Shown in pieces: positions 1 to 8,900 of a stretch of DNA of 11,947 nt; the first letter of the stretch is position 1, and each line of letters begins with the position of its first letter. Below the pieces are notes generated by a model. That model was given only the letters and a program-made list of their open reading frames with translations, searched no databases and was not told the origin of the DNA. The DNA comes from SHVO01 sp041919675 (lineage in GTDB: Bacteria > Pseudomonadota > Alphaproteobacteria > Rhodospirillales > Rhodospirillaceae), in assembly GCA_041919675.1 (NCBI GenBank), contig JAYRTJ010000107.1, forward strand, positions 1-11,947, written 5' to 3'. The translations under genes were made by a program, and so were the position numbers.

Positions 1-1394
1 ACCACCTCCTTACTGCGCGACAGCCCCATCTGGTAATAGGCATCCCAGTTCCAATCCGTGCCGAAGGCGTCGAAGGATCCGTCGGCGCCCGCGACCCACC
101 GGCTCACGATACGCGTATTGTCGGTGTGGATGGCCGGCAGATCCGGGTGCATGGTGCCGATCTGCAGGGTCGTCACGCCGGCGGTGGCGATGCGCGCCTG
201 GATCTCCGCCGGGAAGAACGCGTAGTCGCTGCGCAGCGTGATGTTGGCCGGATTGAACTGCGGGCAGCACCGCGTAAAGACGCTGGCGTAGTTGTAGGAG
301 CCTTGCACGAACACTTCAAAGGCTTCGCTGAATTCATAGCTCGCGCGCCCGAAGATCGAACGGAAATTCTGGCGGGAATCGATGCTGTTGCCGCGGTCTT
401 GACGCTGCTCCGAGGATTGCCATTCCCCGCCGCGCATGTTCTGGCCGACCACGAGGTCGCCGTAGGAATAATTGTACGGAACCGTTCCCGGCCCGAAGGC
501 GATCCCTTTCAGCGGTCCCGCCGTGATGAGGCCGCCCTGCGCCCACTGCGCGCCGCCGACATTTGTCAGCACCAGGCGCTCCGGAACGCTGGTGGACTGG
601 CCCGCGCCCGTGCCGTAAGCCGGGTTCTGGATGGTGCCGTAGCCCGTGCTGTTCCAGTCGCGCTTGGACAGATCGAAAATCCCATCCTTGTGGGTGATTT
701 CACTGCTGACGATCGCGTGGCCGCGCCCGCTCGCGAACGGCGTCCCGCCGGTCAGCGAAACTTTCCAGTTGGCGTTGTCGCCGTAGGTCGTCAGGCCGCC
801 GGACACTTCGCCTTTCAGACCGGTGAACTCCCGGTCGAGAATGAAGTTCACCACACCGGCCACGGCGTCGGAACCATAGGCGGCGCTCGCGCCGCCGGTC
901 ACGATGTCGACGCGCTGGATCAGCGCTTGCGGGAAGTTGTTGACGTCCACGAGGCCCGTCACGGTCGAGGACACGGAGCGTTGACCGTCGAACAGCACCA
1001 GCGTGCGTTCGCCGCCCGCGTTGCGCAGGTTCAGGGTATTCACACCGGCGGTGCCGGCGCTGACGCTCGACTGCGAGGTCGAGGGCGAATTACTGCCCGC
1101 AAAGACCGGCATGGTATTCACGAAGTCGGCCACGTTCGGCTGCGAGAACGCCTGCATTTGCTCCGCGCTCATCACCGTCACCGGCGTCGGCGCTTCATAA
1201 CCGTCGCGCACGATGCGCGAGCCCGTGACGACAATTTCGTCGACGGCGGCCGGGGCCGGCGCGGTCTGCGCGGCGGCCGGCGCGATGGCGAGTGCGGAAA
1301 GCAGCGCGGCGGCGCTGACGGAAGCAAGCACGCGGCCCTTGGCCGCGGATGAATAACGAAGACCCTCAGACGCAGATGCCCTAGCGGAAATCAT
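1..1394 (-). CDS. TonB-dependent receptor, N-terminal part (TBDR1, runs off left edge)
   Basis: Outer-membrane beta-barrel transporter that imports a substrate using TonB-ExbBD energy. The reading frame opens at the ATG at 1394-1392 and stays open for 464 codons to the window edge, so most of the barrel is missing. The start is supported by AAGGGGAA at 1401-1408, six bases upstream. Residues 1-43 form a signal peptide with a long N-region, a hydrophobic stretch VSAAALLSALAIAPAAAQ and an AAA cleavage site. A TonB box follows directly (DEIVVTGS, residues 52-59), then the plug (about 61-190) with RTLVLFDGQR, VDIVTGGASAAYGSDAVAG and VVNFILDREFTG. Barrel strands begin after that. There is no STN domain, unlike TBDR2. 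A vicinal Cys-Cys (376-377) matches C465-C466 of TBDR2. The gene is divergent from the sulfotransferase gene. Family certain; substrate unknown. Confidence 0.95.
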   Translation of the reverse strand, partial: MISARASASEGLRYSSAAKGRVLASVSAAALLSALAIAPAAAQTAPAPAAVDEIVVTGSRIVRDGYEAPTPVTVMSAEQMQAFSQPNVADFVNTMPVFAGSNSPSTSQSSVSAGTAGVNTLNLRNAGGERTLVLFDGQRSVSSTVTGLVDVNNFPQALIQRVDIVTGGASAAYGSDAVAGVVNFILDREFTGLKGEVSGGLTTYGDNANWKVSLTGGTPFASGRGHAIVSSEITHKDGIFDLSKRDWNSTGYGTIQNPAYGTGAGQSTSVPERLVLTNVGGAQWAQGGLITAGPLKGIAFGPGTVPYNYSYGDLVVGQNMRGGEWQSSEQRQDRGNSIDSRQNFRSIFGRASYEFSEAFEVFVQGSYNYASVFTRCCPQFNPANITLRSDYAFFPAEIQARIATAGVTTLQIGTMHPDLPAIHTDNTRIVSRWVAGADGSFDAFGTDWNWDAYYQMGLSRSKEV

Positions 1395-1696
1395 AGTCAG
1401 TTCCCCTTTTCATATGGACGGCTTTCCCCGTCCCGGTGTGATAAAGCGCTCATCCTCCCGTTGCGTGCGCCGGCGACCTCTCGCCCACGCACTCTTCCGC
1501 GCCCGCGCCTCGCGGACCGCGAAAGGGTGTCATAAAAAGACTTGCCGGTTGATCGCCGGGCTGTTTCCCTAAGCAGCCAGGCCCCCACGTTTTAGATCTA
1601 TAATGAGAAAGACTGACCGAATAACCCGATGAAATCAATGGTTTCTCGGCATTTCGTATATCGCGCAGGCTTGTTACAAACCGCTCCAGGAGCCCG
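1395..1696. promoter_or_regulatory. Divergent intergenic region between TBDR1 and the sulfotransferase gene
   Basis: These 302 bases contain no convincing gene and must hold promoters for both divergent genes. A perfect TATAAT lies at 1599-1604 on the plus strand in an AT-rich patch (about 1589-1612), 92 bases before the sulfotransferase ATG, but no TTGACA-like -35 is found 16-18 bases upstream of it. The TBDR1 ribosome binding site (AAGGGGAA, 1401-1408) is inside this region. So is AGGAG (1688-1692), four bases before the sulfotransferase start, a rather short spacing. No convincing promoter is visible for the minus strand. The promoter assignment is an inference from layout and one -10 match. 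Confidence 0.4.
1559..1578 (+). repeat. Inverted repeat in the divergent promoter region
   Basis: GGCTGTTT (1559-1566) pairs with AAGCAGCC (1571-1578) around the four-base loop CCCT. On the plus strand all eight positions pair if one G-U is allowed; on the minus strand one pair is a C-A mismatch. It lies 20 bases upstream of the TATAAT at 1599 and so would be upstream of that transcript. It could be a regulator-binding dyad or a leader hairpin from a more distal start, or it could be chance in GC-rich DNA. Confidence 0.25.
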
Positions 1697-3430
1697 ATGT
1701 CAGGGTCCATAAAAGATACCCCTCAGGAGCTGTTTAAAGGCGCAACCGCGGCCCATCAGGCCGGTCGCCTCGACGAAGCGGCCCGCCTGTACCGGCGCAT
1801 CTTGGAGGTTGGCCGGGGATATCCGGACGTACTGCATCTTTTGGGCGTGATTGAACATCAGTCCGGAAATCACGCCGCCGCCGCCGCCTTGATCCGCGAA
1901 GCCATCGGCCTCGCGGCCGGCCAGCCCGCCTATCACAACAATCTCGCCGCGGCGCTCGTCGCGATGAAGGATTTCGCGGCCGCGATAGAATCGGCAAAAC
2001 ACGCGCTCACGCTGGCGCCGGACTATGACCAAGCGCGAAACAACATCGCCGCCGCGCACTATTGGCGCGCGCGCGTCGCGCAGGATGAACATCGATACCC
2101 GCAGGCCGCCGCCGACTATCGCGCCGCGCTCGCGGCCGATCCCGCGCACGCGCAATCGCACTGCAATCTCTGTTTCGTGCTGACCATGATGGAAGACTAT
2201 GCCGGCGCCGTCAGGCACGGACGCGCGGCCATTGCGGCAGACGCCGGCTACACCGACGCGCACAATAATCTCGGGTACGCCGAACATATGTCCGGCGACC
2301 TCGACGCCGCCGAAGCGAGCTACGCAAAAACACTCGCCATCGACCCCGGCTACGCGCCCGCGCACAATAATCTCGGCAATATCTTCAAGGAGCGCGGCCT
2401 GCAGACAAAAGCGGCGGAGGCTTTCCGCCGCGCCATCGCCTGCGTGCCCGATTTCGCCCGCGCGCACTTCAATCTCGCCGACGTCGTCACGTTTACCCCG
2501 GACTCCCACGATCTCGCGCGGCTTCGCGTTCAAGCCGGCCGGGTCGCGGCGCTCGCGCCCGAACAGGCACGCTACATCCATTTCGCGATGGGCAAAGCCC
2601 TCGCCGATCTCGGCGAACCGGACGCGAGTTTCCGCCACTATCTCGCGGGCAATGCGGTCATGCGCCGCATGATCCACTATGACGAGGCGGCGGCGCTGAA
2701 ACAGATGCAAGAGGCGCCCGCTCAAACCGTTTCGGGCCCGGGCGCGCCGTCGGAGGCGCCCATCTTCATCGTCGGCATGCCGCGCTCCGGCACAACGCTG
2801 GTCGAGCAGATCCTCGCCTCGCATCCCGCCGTGCTCGGCGGCGGCGAACGCCGCGACTTCGCCGCGGCGTTGCGTCTTTGCGGATCGGCCGATGCGCGCC
2901 GCCTCGGCGAAACCTATCTCGCCCGCCTCCCCGCGTTAAGGCCCGGCCAGACGCGGATCACCGACAAACTCCCGGCAAATTTCCTCCACGCGCGCCTCAT
3001 CCACGCCGCGCTTCCGGGCGCGCGCATCGTCCACGTCACGCGCGATCCCGCCGATACGTGTGTTTCCGGCTTCTCGAAACTTTTCGATGCCGGTCAGGAG
3101 TTCACGTACGACCTGGCTGAACTCGGCCGCTATTACGTGGCCTATCGCCGGCTCATGGACACGTGGCGCGCGGAGCTTCCGGCGCATGCGCTCATCGAAA
3201 TGTCCTACGAAACCCTCGTCGGCGATCTCGAGGGTGAAACCCGGCGCCTCCTGGCGTTCTGCGGTCTTCCCTGGGATCCCGCCTGCCTCGCGTTCCATGA
3301 CAACGCACGTATTGTGCAAACCGCCAGCGCGATACAGGTCCGCCGGCCGCTTTACGCCAGTTCCATCGGGCGGGCAGAGGAGGTGAAAGCCCACATCGGC
3401 CCCCTCCTCATCGAACTCGCGAAGCTGTAA
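1697..3430 (+). CDS. TPR-repeat sulfotransferase (Sulfotransfer_3-like)
   Basis: Predicted cytoplasmic enzyme of 577 residues that transfers a sulfuryl group from PAPS to an acceptor. Residues 8-254 form about seven TPR units (repeated AHNNLG...A...Y..AL...P patterns at 187-220 and 221-254), giving a protein- or peptide-binding solenoid. The sulfotransferase domain occupies about 354-577. The 5'-phosphosulfate loop is FIVGMPRSGTTLVEQIL (357-373). TDKLPANFLHARLI (422-435) is typical of this subgroup, and RDPADTCVSGF (449-459) is the 3'-phosphate-binding motif. GGGERRDF places E384 where tyrosylprotein sulfotransferases carry their catalytic glutamate; that alignment is by eye. No signal peptide or membrane segment is seen. 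The ATG start follows AGGAG closely. The gene is probably co-transcribed with the secreted protein 9 bases downstream. Acceptor unknown; the TPRs favour a protein or peptide. Confidence 0.93.
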   Translation: MSGSIKDTPQELFKGATAAHQAGRLDEAARLYRRILEVGRGYPDVLHLLGVIEHQSGNHAAAAALIREAIGLAAGQPAYHNNLAAALVAMKDFAAAIESAKHALTLAPDYDQARNNIAAAHYWRARVAQDEHRYPQAAADYRAALAADPAHAQSHCNLCFVLTMMEDYAGAVRHGRAAIAADAGYTDAHNNLGYAEHMSGDLDAAEASYAKTLAIDPGYAPAHNNLGNIFKERGLQTKAAEAFRRAIACVPDFARAHFNLADVVTFTPDSHDLARLRVQAGRVAALAPEQARYIHFAMGKALADLGEPDASFRHYLAGNAVMRRMIHYDEAAALKQMQEAPAQTVSGPGAPSEAPIFIVGMPRSGTTLVEQILASHPAVLGGGERRDFAAALRLCGSADARRLGETYLARLPALRPGQTRITDKLPANFLHARLIHAALPGARIVHVTRDPADTCVSGFSKLFDAGQEFTYDLAELGRYYVAYRRLMDTWRAELPAHALIEMSYETLVGDLEGETRRLLAFCGLPWDPACLAFHDNARIVQTASAIQVRRPLYASSIGRAEEVKAHIGPLLIELAKL

Positions 3431-3439
3431 ACTTCGCCC

Positions 3440-4363
3440 ATGCGTTTGGCCGCGCTCATCGTTCTTGGGTTACTGACATGCGCCGCGCCCGCAACGGCCG
3501 CGGCCGTCGGCGACAACACCGCCGATGTCGGCGTCAAGACGCCGGCCTTTGAAAAGGACAAAGGCCCCATCGTCGCCGTCGATGCGGGCCATCTGAACTA
3601 TCACACCATCGACGGACGTTTCGGCCCGTTCGCGAAACTCCTGTCGAATGACGGTTTCCGCGTCATGCCGCGCACCGGCGCGTTTACGGCCGAGGCGCTG
3701 TCCGGCGTATCGGTCCTCGTGATCGCAAACGCGCTGAATCCCGCCAACGCCGCGCAGTGGTCGCTGCCGACACCGTCCGCTTTCAGCAAGGATGAGATCG
3801 CCGCGGTCAAGACATTCGTCGAGAATGGCGGCTCCCTTCTGCTGATCGCCGACCACATGCCCTTCAGCGGCGCGGCCGCGGACCTCGCCTCGGCTTTTGG
3901 GGTGACCTTCTTCAACGGTTTCGCGTTCCACATGCCCGAGCCGCGCCCGGTGGATCTCTTCACCAACGCCGACGGATCGCTTGCGCCGGACCTGGTGTTC
4001 GCGGGGCGCGTCGCCGCGGACGGCGTGACGCGCGTCGCGACATTTACCGGCTCGGCCTTCCGCGCGCCGGAAAATGCGCGCCGCCTGCTCGTCCTCACGG
4101 ACGCCTATCAAATCATCATGCCCCAGACCGCCTGGGTCTTTTCACCGCAAACGCCGCGCATCGCCGGCGGCGGTCTTTTGCAGGGCGCCATCATGCCTTA
4201 CGGCCGCGGCCGCCTCGCCGTCTTCGGCGAAGCCGCCATGTTCACCGCCCAAGTCGAGGACAGCAACGGCAACCGCATCGGCTTCACCGTGCCCGGCGCC
4301 GAAGACAACAAACAGTTCGTGCTGAATATCGCCCGCTGGCTGGCGGGCCTGCTCGGCCCTTGA
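3440..4363 (+). CDS. Secreted DUF4350/GATase1-like protein
   Basis: Predicted exported protein of 307 residues. The N-terminus (MRLAALIVLGLLTCAAPATA) is a signal peptide, probably cleaved near residue 20-22; C14 is not in a good lipobox because T13 precedes it. The mature part resembles the class I glutamine-amidotransferase-like fold found in DUF4350/GldG-type proteins. It has a strand and turn with DAGHLNYHTIDGRFGPF (48-64), SVLVIAN (91-97), FVENGGSLLLIADHMPFSG (126-144) and a late GRLAVFGEAAMFTAQ (257-271), and ends in the helix DNKQFVLNIARWL (289-301). No Cys-His-Glu triad is evident, so it may bind rather than hydrolyse. The start is 9 bases after the sulfotransferase stop with no clear Shine-Dalgarno, which suggests translational coupling. 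The family assignment is by motif recall, and the function is unknown. Confidence 0.8.
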   Translation: MRLAALIVLGLLTCAAPATAAAVGDNTADVGVKTPAFEKDKGPIVAVDAGHLNYHTIDGRFGPFAKLLSNDGFRVMPRTGAFTAEALSGVSVLVIANALNPANAAQWSLPTPSAFSKDEIAAVKTFVENGGSLLLIADHMPFSGAAADLASAFGVTFFNGFAFHMPEPRPVDLFTNADGSLAPDLVFAGRVAADGVTRVATFTGSAFRAPENARRLLVLTDAYQIIMPQTAWVFSPQTPRIAGGGLLQGAIMPYGRGRLAVFGEAAMFTAQVEDSNGNRIGFTVPGAEDNKQFVLNIARWLAGLLGP

Positions 4364-4372
4364 CCAGCATGA

Positions 4373-4400
4373 CTTCGTTTCCGAAGGGGCCGCAGCCCCT
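4373..4400. terminator. Two abutting hairpins between convergent genes, possible bidirectional terminator
   Basis: The convergent spacer holds two small perfect dyads. CTTCG-TTTC-CGAAG lies at 4373-4386 (read on the minus strand its loop is GAAA, a GNRA tetraloop). AGGGGC-CGCA-GCCCCT lies at 4385-4400. They overlap by two bases, so only one can form fully at a time. The second overlaps the stop codon of the minus-strand hydrolase gene at 4399-4401. Neither is followed by a T-run on either strand, so a classic intrinsic terminator is not shown. The position between two gene ends is the main support. Confidence 0.35.
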
Positions 4401-5925
4401 ACTCCACCCGCTCAAATCTGCCCGCATTCACATGCTGGTAAATCTCCGTCGCCTTCCCGCTCGCATCGACCTTGAACACGTAGCGGTTGGCCGCGCCGAA
4501 ACCGGCGTCCAGTTCCAACGGATGATCGAGCGTGAACGTGTTCGCGCCCGACGGACGGAACGTCCCGCGCCCGTCGATGATCAAACCGCCGTCGCCGCTG
4601 TCCTTCACTTCCATCGGCGGGCGAACCTGGCCGGGATTGGTCTGCGGCTGACGCGGGATATCGTTGTAGAGCCCGGTGTATTTTGAAAGATCGACCTTCG
4701 CGGCCTTGTCATAAGGCAGAGCGCCCAGGAAATGGCTCAGCACCAGATCGCGCATGCCGGCATGCGACATCTGCGGCATCACCTTACCGTCGACCTTCGC
4801 GCCGGTCTTCGGAATCTCCACGTTCGGACGCGGCGCACCGCCGCCGATGAGAGTCATGAAAATACCGACATCGGAGTCCGGCATCAGGAAGAACATCGAA
4901 TAGTGCTGCAGGCTCCCGTACTGCTCCATCAGCTTTTCACCGTTATAGTCATAGGTGAAGAAGTGCATGCCGAAGCCGCTGGCGCCGGGGATGCTCTGCC
5001 GGTATTGCGTGTGCACGAGGTCCCAGGTCTTCTGATTCAGAAGCGCCTTACCCGTGCCGCTTCCTTCCGTGATGTTGGCGATCAGCCACTTCGACATGTC
5101 CGCCGTGGTCGAGACGTTGCTGCCGGCCGCGGCCAGGAGCGGGCTCAGCGTCGGATACGGCAGCGGCACGGCGACGCCGTTTTCGACAAAGGCGTATTGA
5201 ACCGCCATGTTCGCCGGCGGCCGGTCGCCGACCGAAAGCTCGGTGTTGGTCATGCCGAGCGGCTTGTAAATATTGTCGCGCAGGTAATCCGGCAAGCCCT
5301 GCCCGGTGATGTCCTCGATCATGAAGCCGAGCACGCCGCTGCAGATATTGCAGTAAACCGAGACGGAATCGCGCTTGCGCCAGAAGCCCGGCAGCGCCGC
5401 CTTGATGATGTCGGCGGACAGGGGCGTCTTGCTCGTCTCCGGCGTGATGTCGAGATTCTTGCCGTTCCCGGCGAAACCGCCGCGATGGGTCAGGAGATCC
5501 CAGATCAAAACATCTTCGCCGTCGTTCTTCGGCAGCTGGAAGCGCTTGAGATATTTGTTCACCGGATCGTTCAGCGACGCGATCTTGCCGCGTTCCAGAA
5601 GTTGCGCGACCGAGACGCCGATGAACTGCTTGGTGGTCGAGGCGATGCGCGTTTGCGTGACCTTGGGATCGAACGGCGTCTTGGACGCGTAGTCCTGAAA
5701 GCCGTAGCCCTTCATGAACAGGACCTTGTTGCCCTCGACGATCGTGAAGCCGAGACCTGAAACCCGGTGATCGGCGACGATTTTGGCGAAAACATCATCC
5801 GCCCATTTTTCGACGGCCGCCGGCTGCAGTTTTTCCGCCGGAACTTTTGCGGCCGCGGGTACGGCGGCGGTGATAAACGCCGCCGCGAAAACAAAGCGCC
5901 GCAGGACCTTCAGATCGTTCGACAT
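4399..5925 (-). CDS. Secreted serine hydrolase, beta-lactamase class C / S12 family
   Basis: Periplasmic or secreted serine hydrolase of 508 residues. This family includes esterases, D-aminopeptidases, DD-peptidases and beta-lactamases. A signal peptide spans 1-26 (FVFAAAFITAAVPAAA). The nucleophile motif SxxK is STTK, S96-K99, within RIASTTKQFIG. The tyrosine motif is Y191-C192-N193 in YCNICSGVLG, with two nearby cysteines (192, 195). The third motif, normally KTG or HxG, is not canonical: by alignment E-Q-Y-G (334-337) occupies it. After the catalytic domain (about 35-400), the last ~100 residues, starting LSKYTGLYND, look like the small beta domain often attached to these enzymes. Start supported by AGGGGAG at 5934-5940, eight bases upstream. 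It follows TBDR2 by 67 bases on the same strand, so an operon is likely. It is not safe to call it a resistance beta-lactamase. Confidence 0.92.
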   Translation of the reverse strand: MSNDLKVLRRFVFAAAFITAAVPAAAKVPAEKLQPAAVEKWADDVFAKIVADHRVSGLGFTIVEGNKVLFMKGYGFQDYASKTPFDPKVTQTRIASTTKQFIGVSVAQLLERGKIASLNDPVNKYLKRFQLPKNDGEDVLIWDLLTHRGGFAGNGKNLDITPETSKTPLSADIIKAALPGFWRKRDSVSVYCNICSGVLGFMIEDITGQGLPDYLRDNIYKPLGMTNTELSVGDRPPANMAVQYAFVENGVAVPLPYPTLSPLLAAAGSNVSTTADMSKWLIANITEGSGTGKALLNQKTWDLVHTQYRQSIPGASGFGMHFFTYDYNGEKLMEQYGSLQHYSMFFLMPDSDVGIFMTLIGGGAPRPNVEIPKTGAKVDGKVMPQMSHAGMRDLVLSHFLGALPYDKAAKVDLSKYTGLYNDIPRQPQTNPGQVRPPMEVKDSGDGGLIIDGRGTFRPSGANTFTLDHPLELDAGFGAANRYVFKVDASGKATEIYQHVNAGRFERVE

Positions 5926-5992
5926 GACCCCGTCTCCCCTCGCCTGTTGTAACCCCGGACCTCCGGGCCGCGCCTATCCTACCCGCTGCGGC
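5926..5992 (-). other. Intercistronic spacer between TBDR2 and the hydrolase gene
   Basis: This 67-base gap separates the TBDR2 stop from the hydrolase start. It holds the hydrolase ribosome binding site (5934-5940) and a small dyad CCCGG-ACCT-CCGGG at 5954-5967. No T-run follows the dyad on the minus strand, so read-through from TBDR2 is likely; the hairpin could lower downstream expression or protect the upstream message. No promoter is evident. Confidence 0.4.
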
Positions 5993-8900
5993 TTACATCT
6001 TGAACTGGATACCGGCCCGGAACGTCCGGCCGATACAGTCATAGGTCTGCCCCGTGCAGGGCATGGTCGAGTGCGCGGTGCCCGCCGGTCCTTGCGCCTG
6101 GATCGCCGGATCCTTGTTCGCAAGATTGCGGATGCTCAGGAACGCTTCCGCCTCACCGCTGTCGTTCTGCAGGAACATGTAGCGCAGCGACAGATCCATA
6201 TAGAAGGCGCCCGGCAGGCGGTTGATGCTCTGCGTGACGTTAAGAGTTGTCGAAACCGGGCACCCGGTGGCGCATTCGACGTTGGTGACGTTGTAAAAGC
6301 CCGAGCTGAACCCCCGGCCCGTCCACGTAATACGGATCGGATCGGTGGCGTAAGTCGCCATCAGGGTGTACTTCCACTTGCGGATATTGGCGTTGCCCAC
6401 CGTGTTGACGATGCCGATCCCGGTGCCCGGGTCCTGCAGCTCCTTCAGGTAACGCGTCGCCATGGCGCGCAACGAAACGTCCCCGCTCCAGTCTTCGACC
6501 AAGCTGTCCATCGACGTGCGATAGCTGGCTTCAAGATCGAGGCCGCGGTTGGTGCGCTTGATGAAGTTGGTCGGCTGGATGCGCACGATCGACAAGATGC
6601 CCGTGACCGGGTCGAACACCAGCGAATTACAGAATGCCGTCTCGCCCCGGAAGCAGCGGTCCGGCACGTCCTGGCGTCCCACGGTGCCGATGGCATTCTT
6701 GATGTTGATGTTGAAATAGTCGGCCGAGGCCTGGAAACCCGGCAGGAACGTCGGGCTGAACACCGCGCCGATCCCGGTCGTGTCCGCTTTTTCCGGCACG
6801 AGATTGCGGTTACCCGAGGTCTCCGACTGGATGTTGGTCGGCACGCCGCCGCGGAACGGATCGTTCACCAGATTGCCGACGAAAATCCCCGAGGCGAACA
6901 GGTCGACGTTGTTCGGCGCGCGGATGTCGCGCGATTGCGTGAAGCGGAAGCGGATATCGTCCAGGGGACTGTAGGTGAGGCCCGCTTTCCAGGTCGTCAC
7001 ATAGCCTGACGTCGAATAGCTGGTGGCGCGTACCGCGCCGTTGAAATCCAGCGCCTTCGCCCAGGCTTCGTTTTCGGCCAGGGGGATCACGGTTTCGATA
7101 AAGCCTTCCGTGACCGAATACTTGCCTTGCGTCGGGCGCGAGTTGCCGACGAAGGAATCGTTCGCCGCGTTGCGCGCGCTTTCAATGCCGCCCACCTTTT
7201 CCGTGCGGTGCTCCGCGCCGAAGGCCAGCGAGACCGGCCCGGCCCACAGCGCGAACGGCTCACCCGTCATCGAGGCCGCATAGACCTCCTGACGATAGGA
7301 CTCGTAAGCGTACGACCAGCCGGCAACATAGTCGGCCGCCGCCGCGGAATTTACGCCGACACCGAACACGTTCCACGGCACGCAACCGTTGCCAGGATTG
7401 GCGAGGGTCGAACGGCAGACGACGGCTCCACTCGGCGCCCGCACGGCGTCGATGGCGAGCGTATAGGTCGACTTCCAGCGGTCATAGAAGCTTTTCCGCG
7501 CACCGGTGGAACCCAGTTGGTAGTAGGCGTCCCAGGTCCAATCCGTGCCGAAGGCATCGAAGGAGCCGTTGGCGCCGAGCACATAACGCCGCACGGTGCG
7601 CTGTGCGTCCTGCACCAGCTTGTACGGCAGATCCGAGAAGTAGCTGCCCATGCGGAAGTTCGTCAGGCCCAGGGTCTGCACGCGTGTACGTACGGAATCA
7701 GGAATGAAGGCGTTGTCGGCCTGGATCGTCAGATCGCCCGCCGCGAAGTGGTTGCAGCACACCGACCAGCTCTTCGCCCAGGCGTAGCTGTACTGCGCGA
7801 AGATCTCGACGTTGTCGCTGAGGTCATAGCTCACGCGCGTGAAGAAGTTGTGCCGGTATTCCTCGGGATCGAGGTCGGCGCCCTCGTCGGCGAGGCTGTT
7901 GGCCTCCCACTCGCCGCCCACCATCCACGGATCGAGCACGAGCGAGCCGTAGTTGAAGTTATAGGGCGTTCCGCCGGGTCCGAAGGCGATCCCCTTCAAG
8001 GGACCGGCCGTGATGATACCGCCCGGCGTCATCACGTCCTGGGCGGCGTGATTGACCACGAGACGCTGCGGCACGCCCGTCGACTGGCCGAGCGCGGCGT
8101 TGGTGCCGTAGGCGGGATTGTTGATGATCTGCCAGCCTTGTTTGGCCCAGTCGCGGGGCGCGCCCCTGACGCCATAGTCGTTGGAGAGCTCGCCGGACAG
8201 CAGAAGGTGACCGCGGCCGTTGGCGAAGGGTGTTCCCGCCGACAGCGCGATGTTCCAGTTCTGGTCGTCGCCGTAGTTGCTGATGCCGCCCTGCACTTCG
8301 CCTTTCACGCCGGTGAATGCGCGGTCGAGCACGAAGTTGATCACGCCGGCCAAAGCATCCGAGCCGTAGGCCGCCGAAGCGCCGCCGGTCACGACATCGA
8401 CGCGGCTGATGAGCTGCTGCGGAAAGGTATTCACGTCCACCTGCCCCGTCGGCTGCGAGCCCACGGTGCGCTGACCGTCGAGCAGGATCAGCGTGCGCTC
8501 CACGCCGAGGTTGCGCGCCTGCGGCGTGTTGAGGCCGACGCCGCCGGCCGTCATGCTGGTGCGTGCGCTTTGCGCCGTCGTGTTCCCGATCAGCGCCGGC
8601 AGGGTATTCACGAACTCCGCGACATTGGGCGCCGCCGAGGCTTCGATTTCCTCGACGCCGATGACCGACACCGGCGTCGGCGCTTCATAGCCGTCGCGCA
8701 CCACGCGCGAACCGGTCACCACGATTTCATCCACCGCCGGCGCTTCCACCGGCGCGGCGGCCGCCATTTGCAGGGGCGCTAAATCCGCGGCGCCGGCCGC
8801 GACCCTGGAGAAGAGCCCCCGTCCCCGCGTCCGGTCGCGCAGGACGATGACCGAGCCGTTGTCGGTGGCCACTTCGAGCGATGTCCCCTTTAGGAGAATA

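Noticed and set aside
126..1352. 408-codon plus-strand frame over TBDR1
   Set aside because: Antisense to the TBDR1 signal peptide, plug and barrel. Low-complexity Arg/Ala/Gly composition and no domain.
1700..2824. 374-codon minus-strand frame over the sulfotransferase gene
   Set aside because: Antisense to the TPR repeats and PAPS loop. Arg/Gly-rich with no domain or clear ribosome binding site.
3470..3490. Lipoprotein signal in the DUF4350-like protein (Cys14)
   Set aside because: Thr at -1 does not fit the lipobox, and a good signal peptidase I site (ATA/AA) follows.
4399..5925. Antibiotic-resistance beta-lactamase
   Set aside because: The fold family fits, but the third active-site motif is not canonical and the protein has a C-terminal extension. 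A general S12 hydrolase next to a receptor is the safer call.
7127..8782. 551-codon open frame on the plus strand inside TBDR2
   Set aside because: It is fully antisense to an unmistakable TBDR with plug motifs. Its translation is Arg/His/Val-rich with no recognisable domain, typical of a GC-rich shadow.
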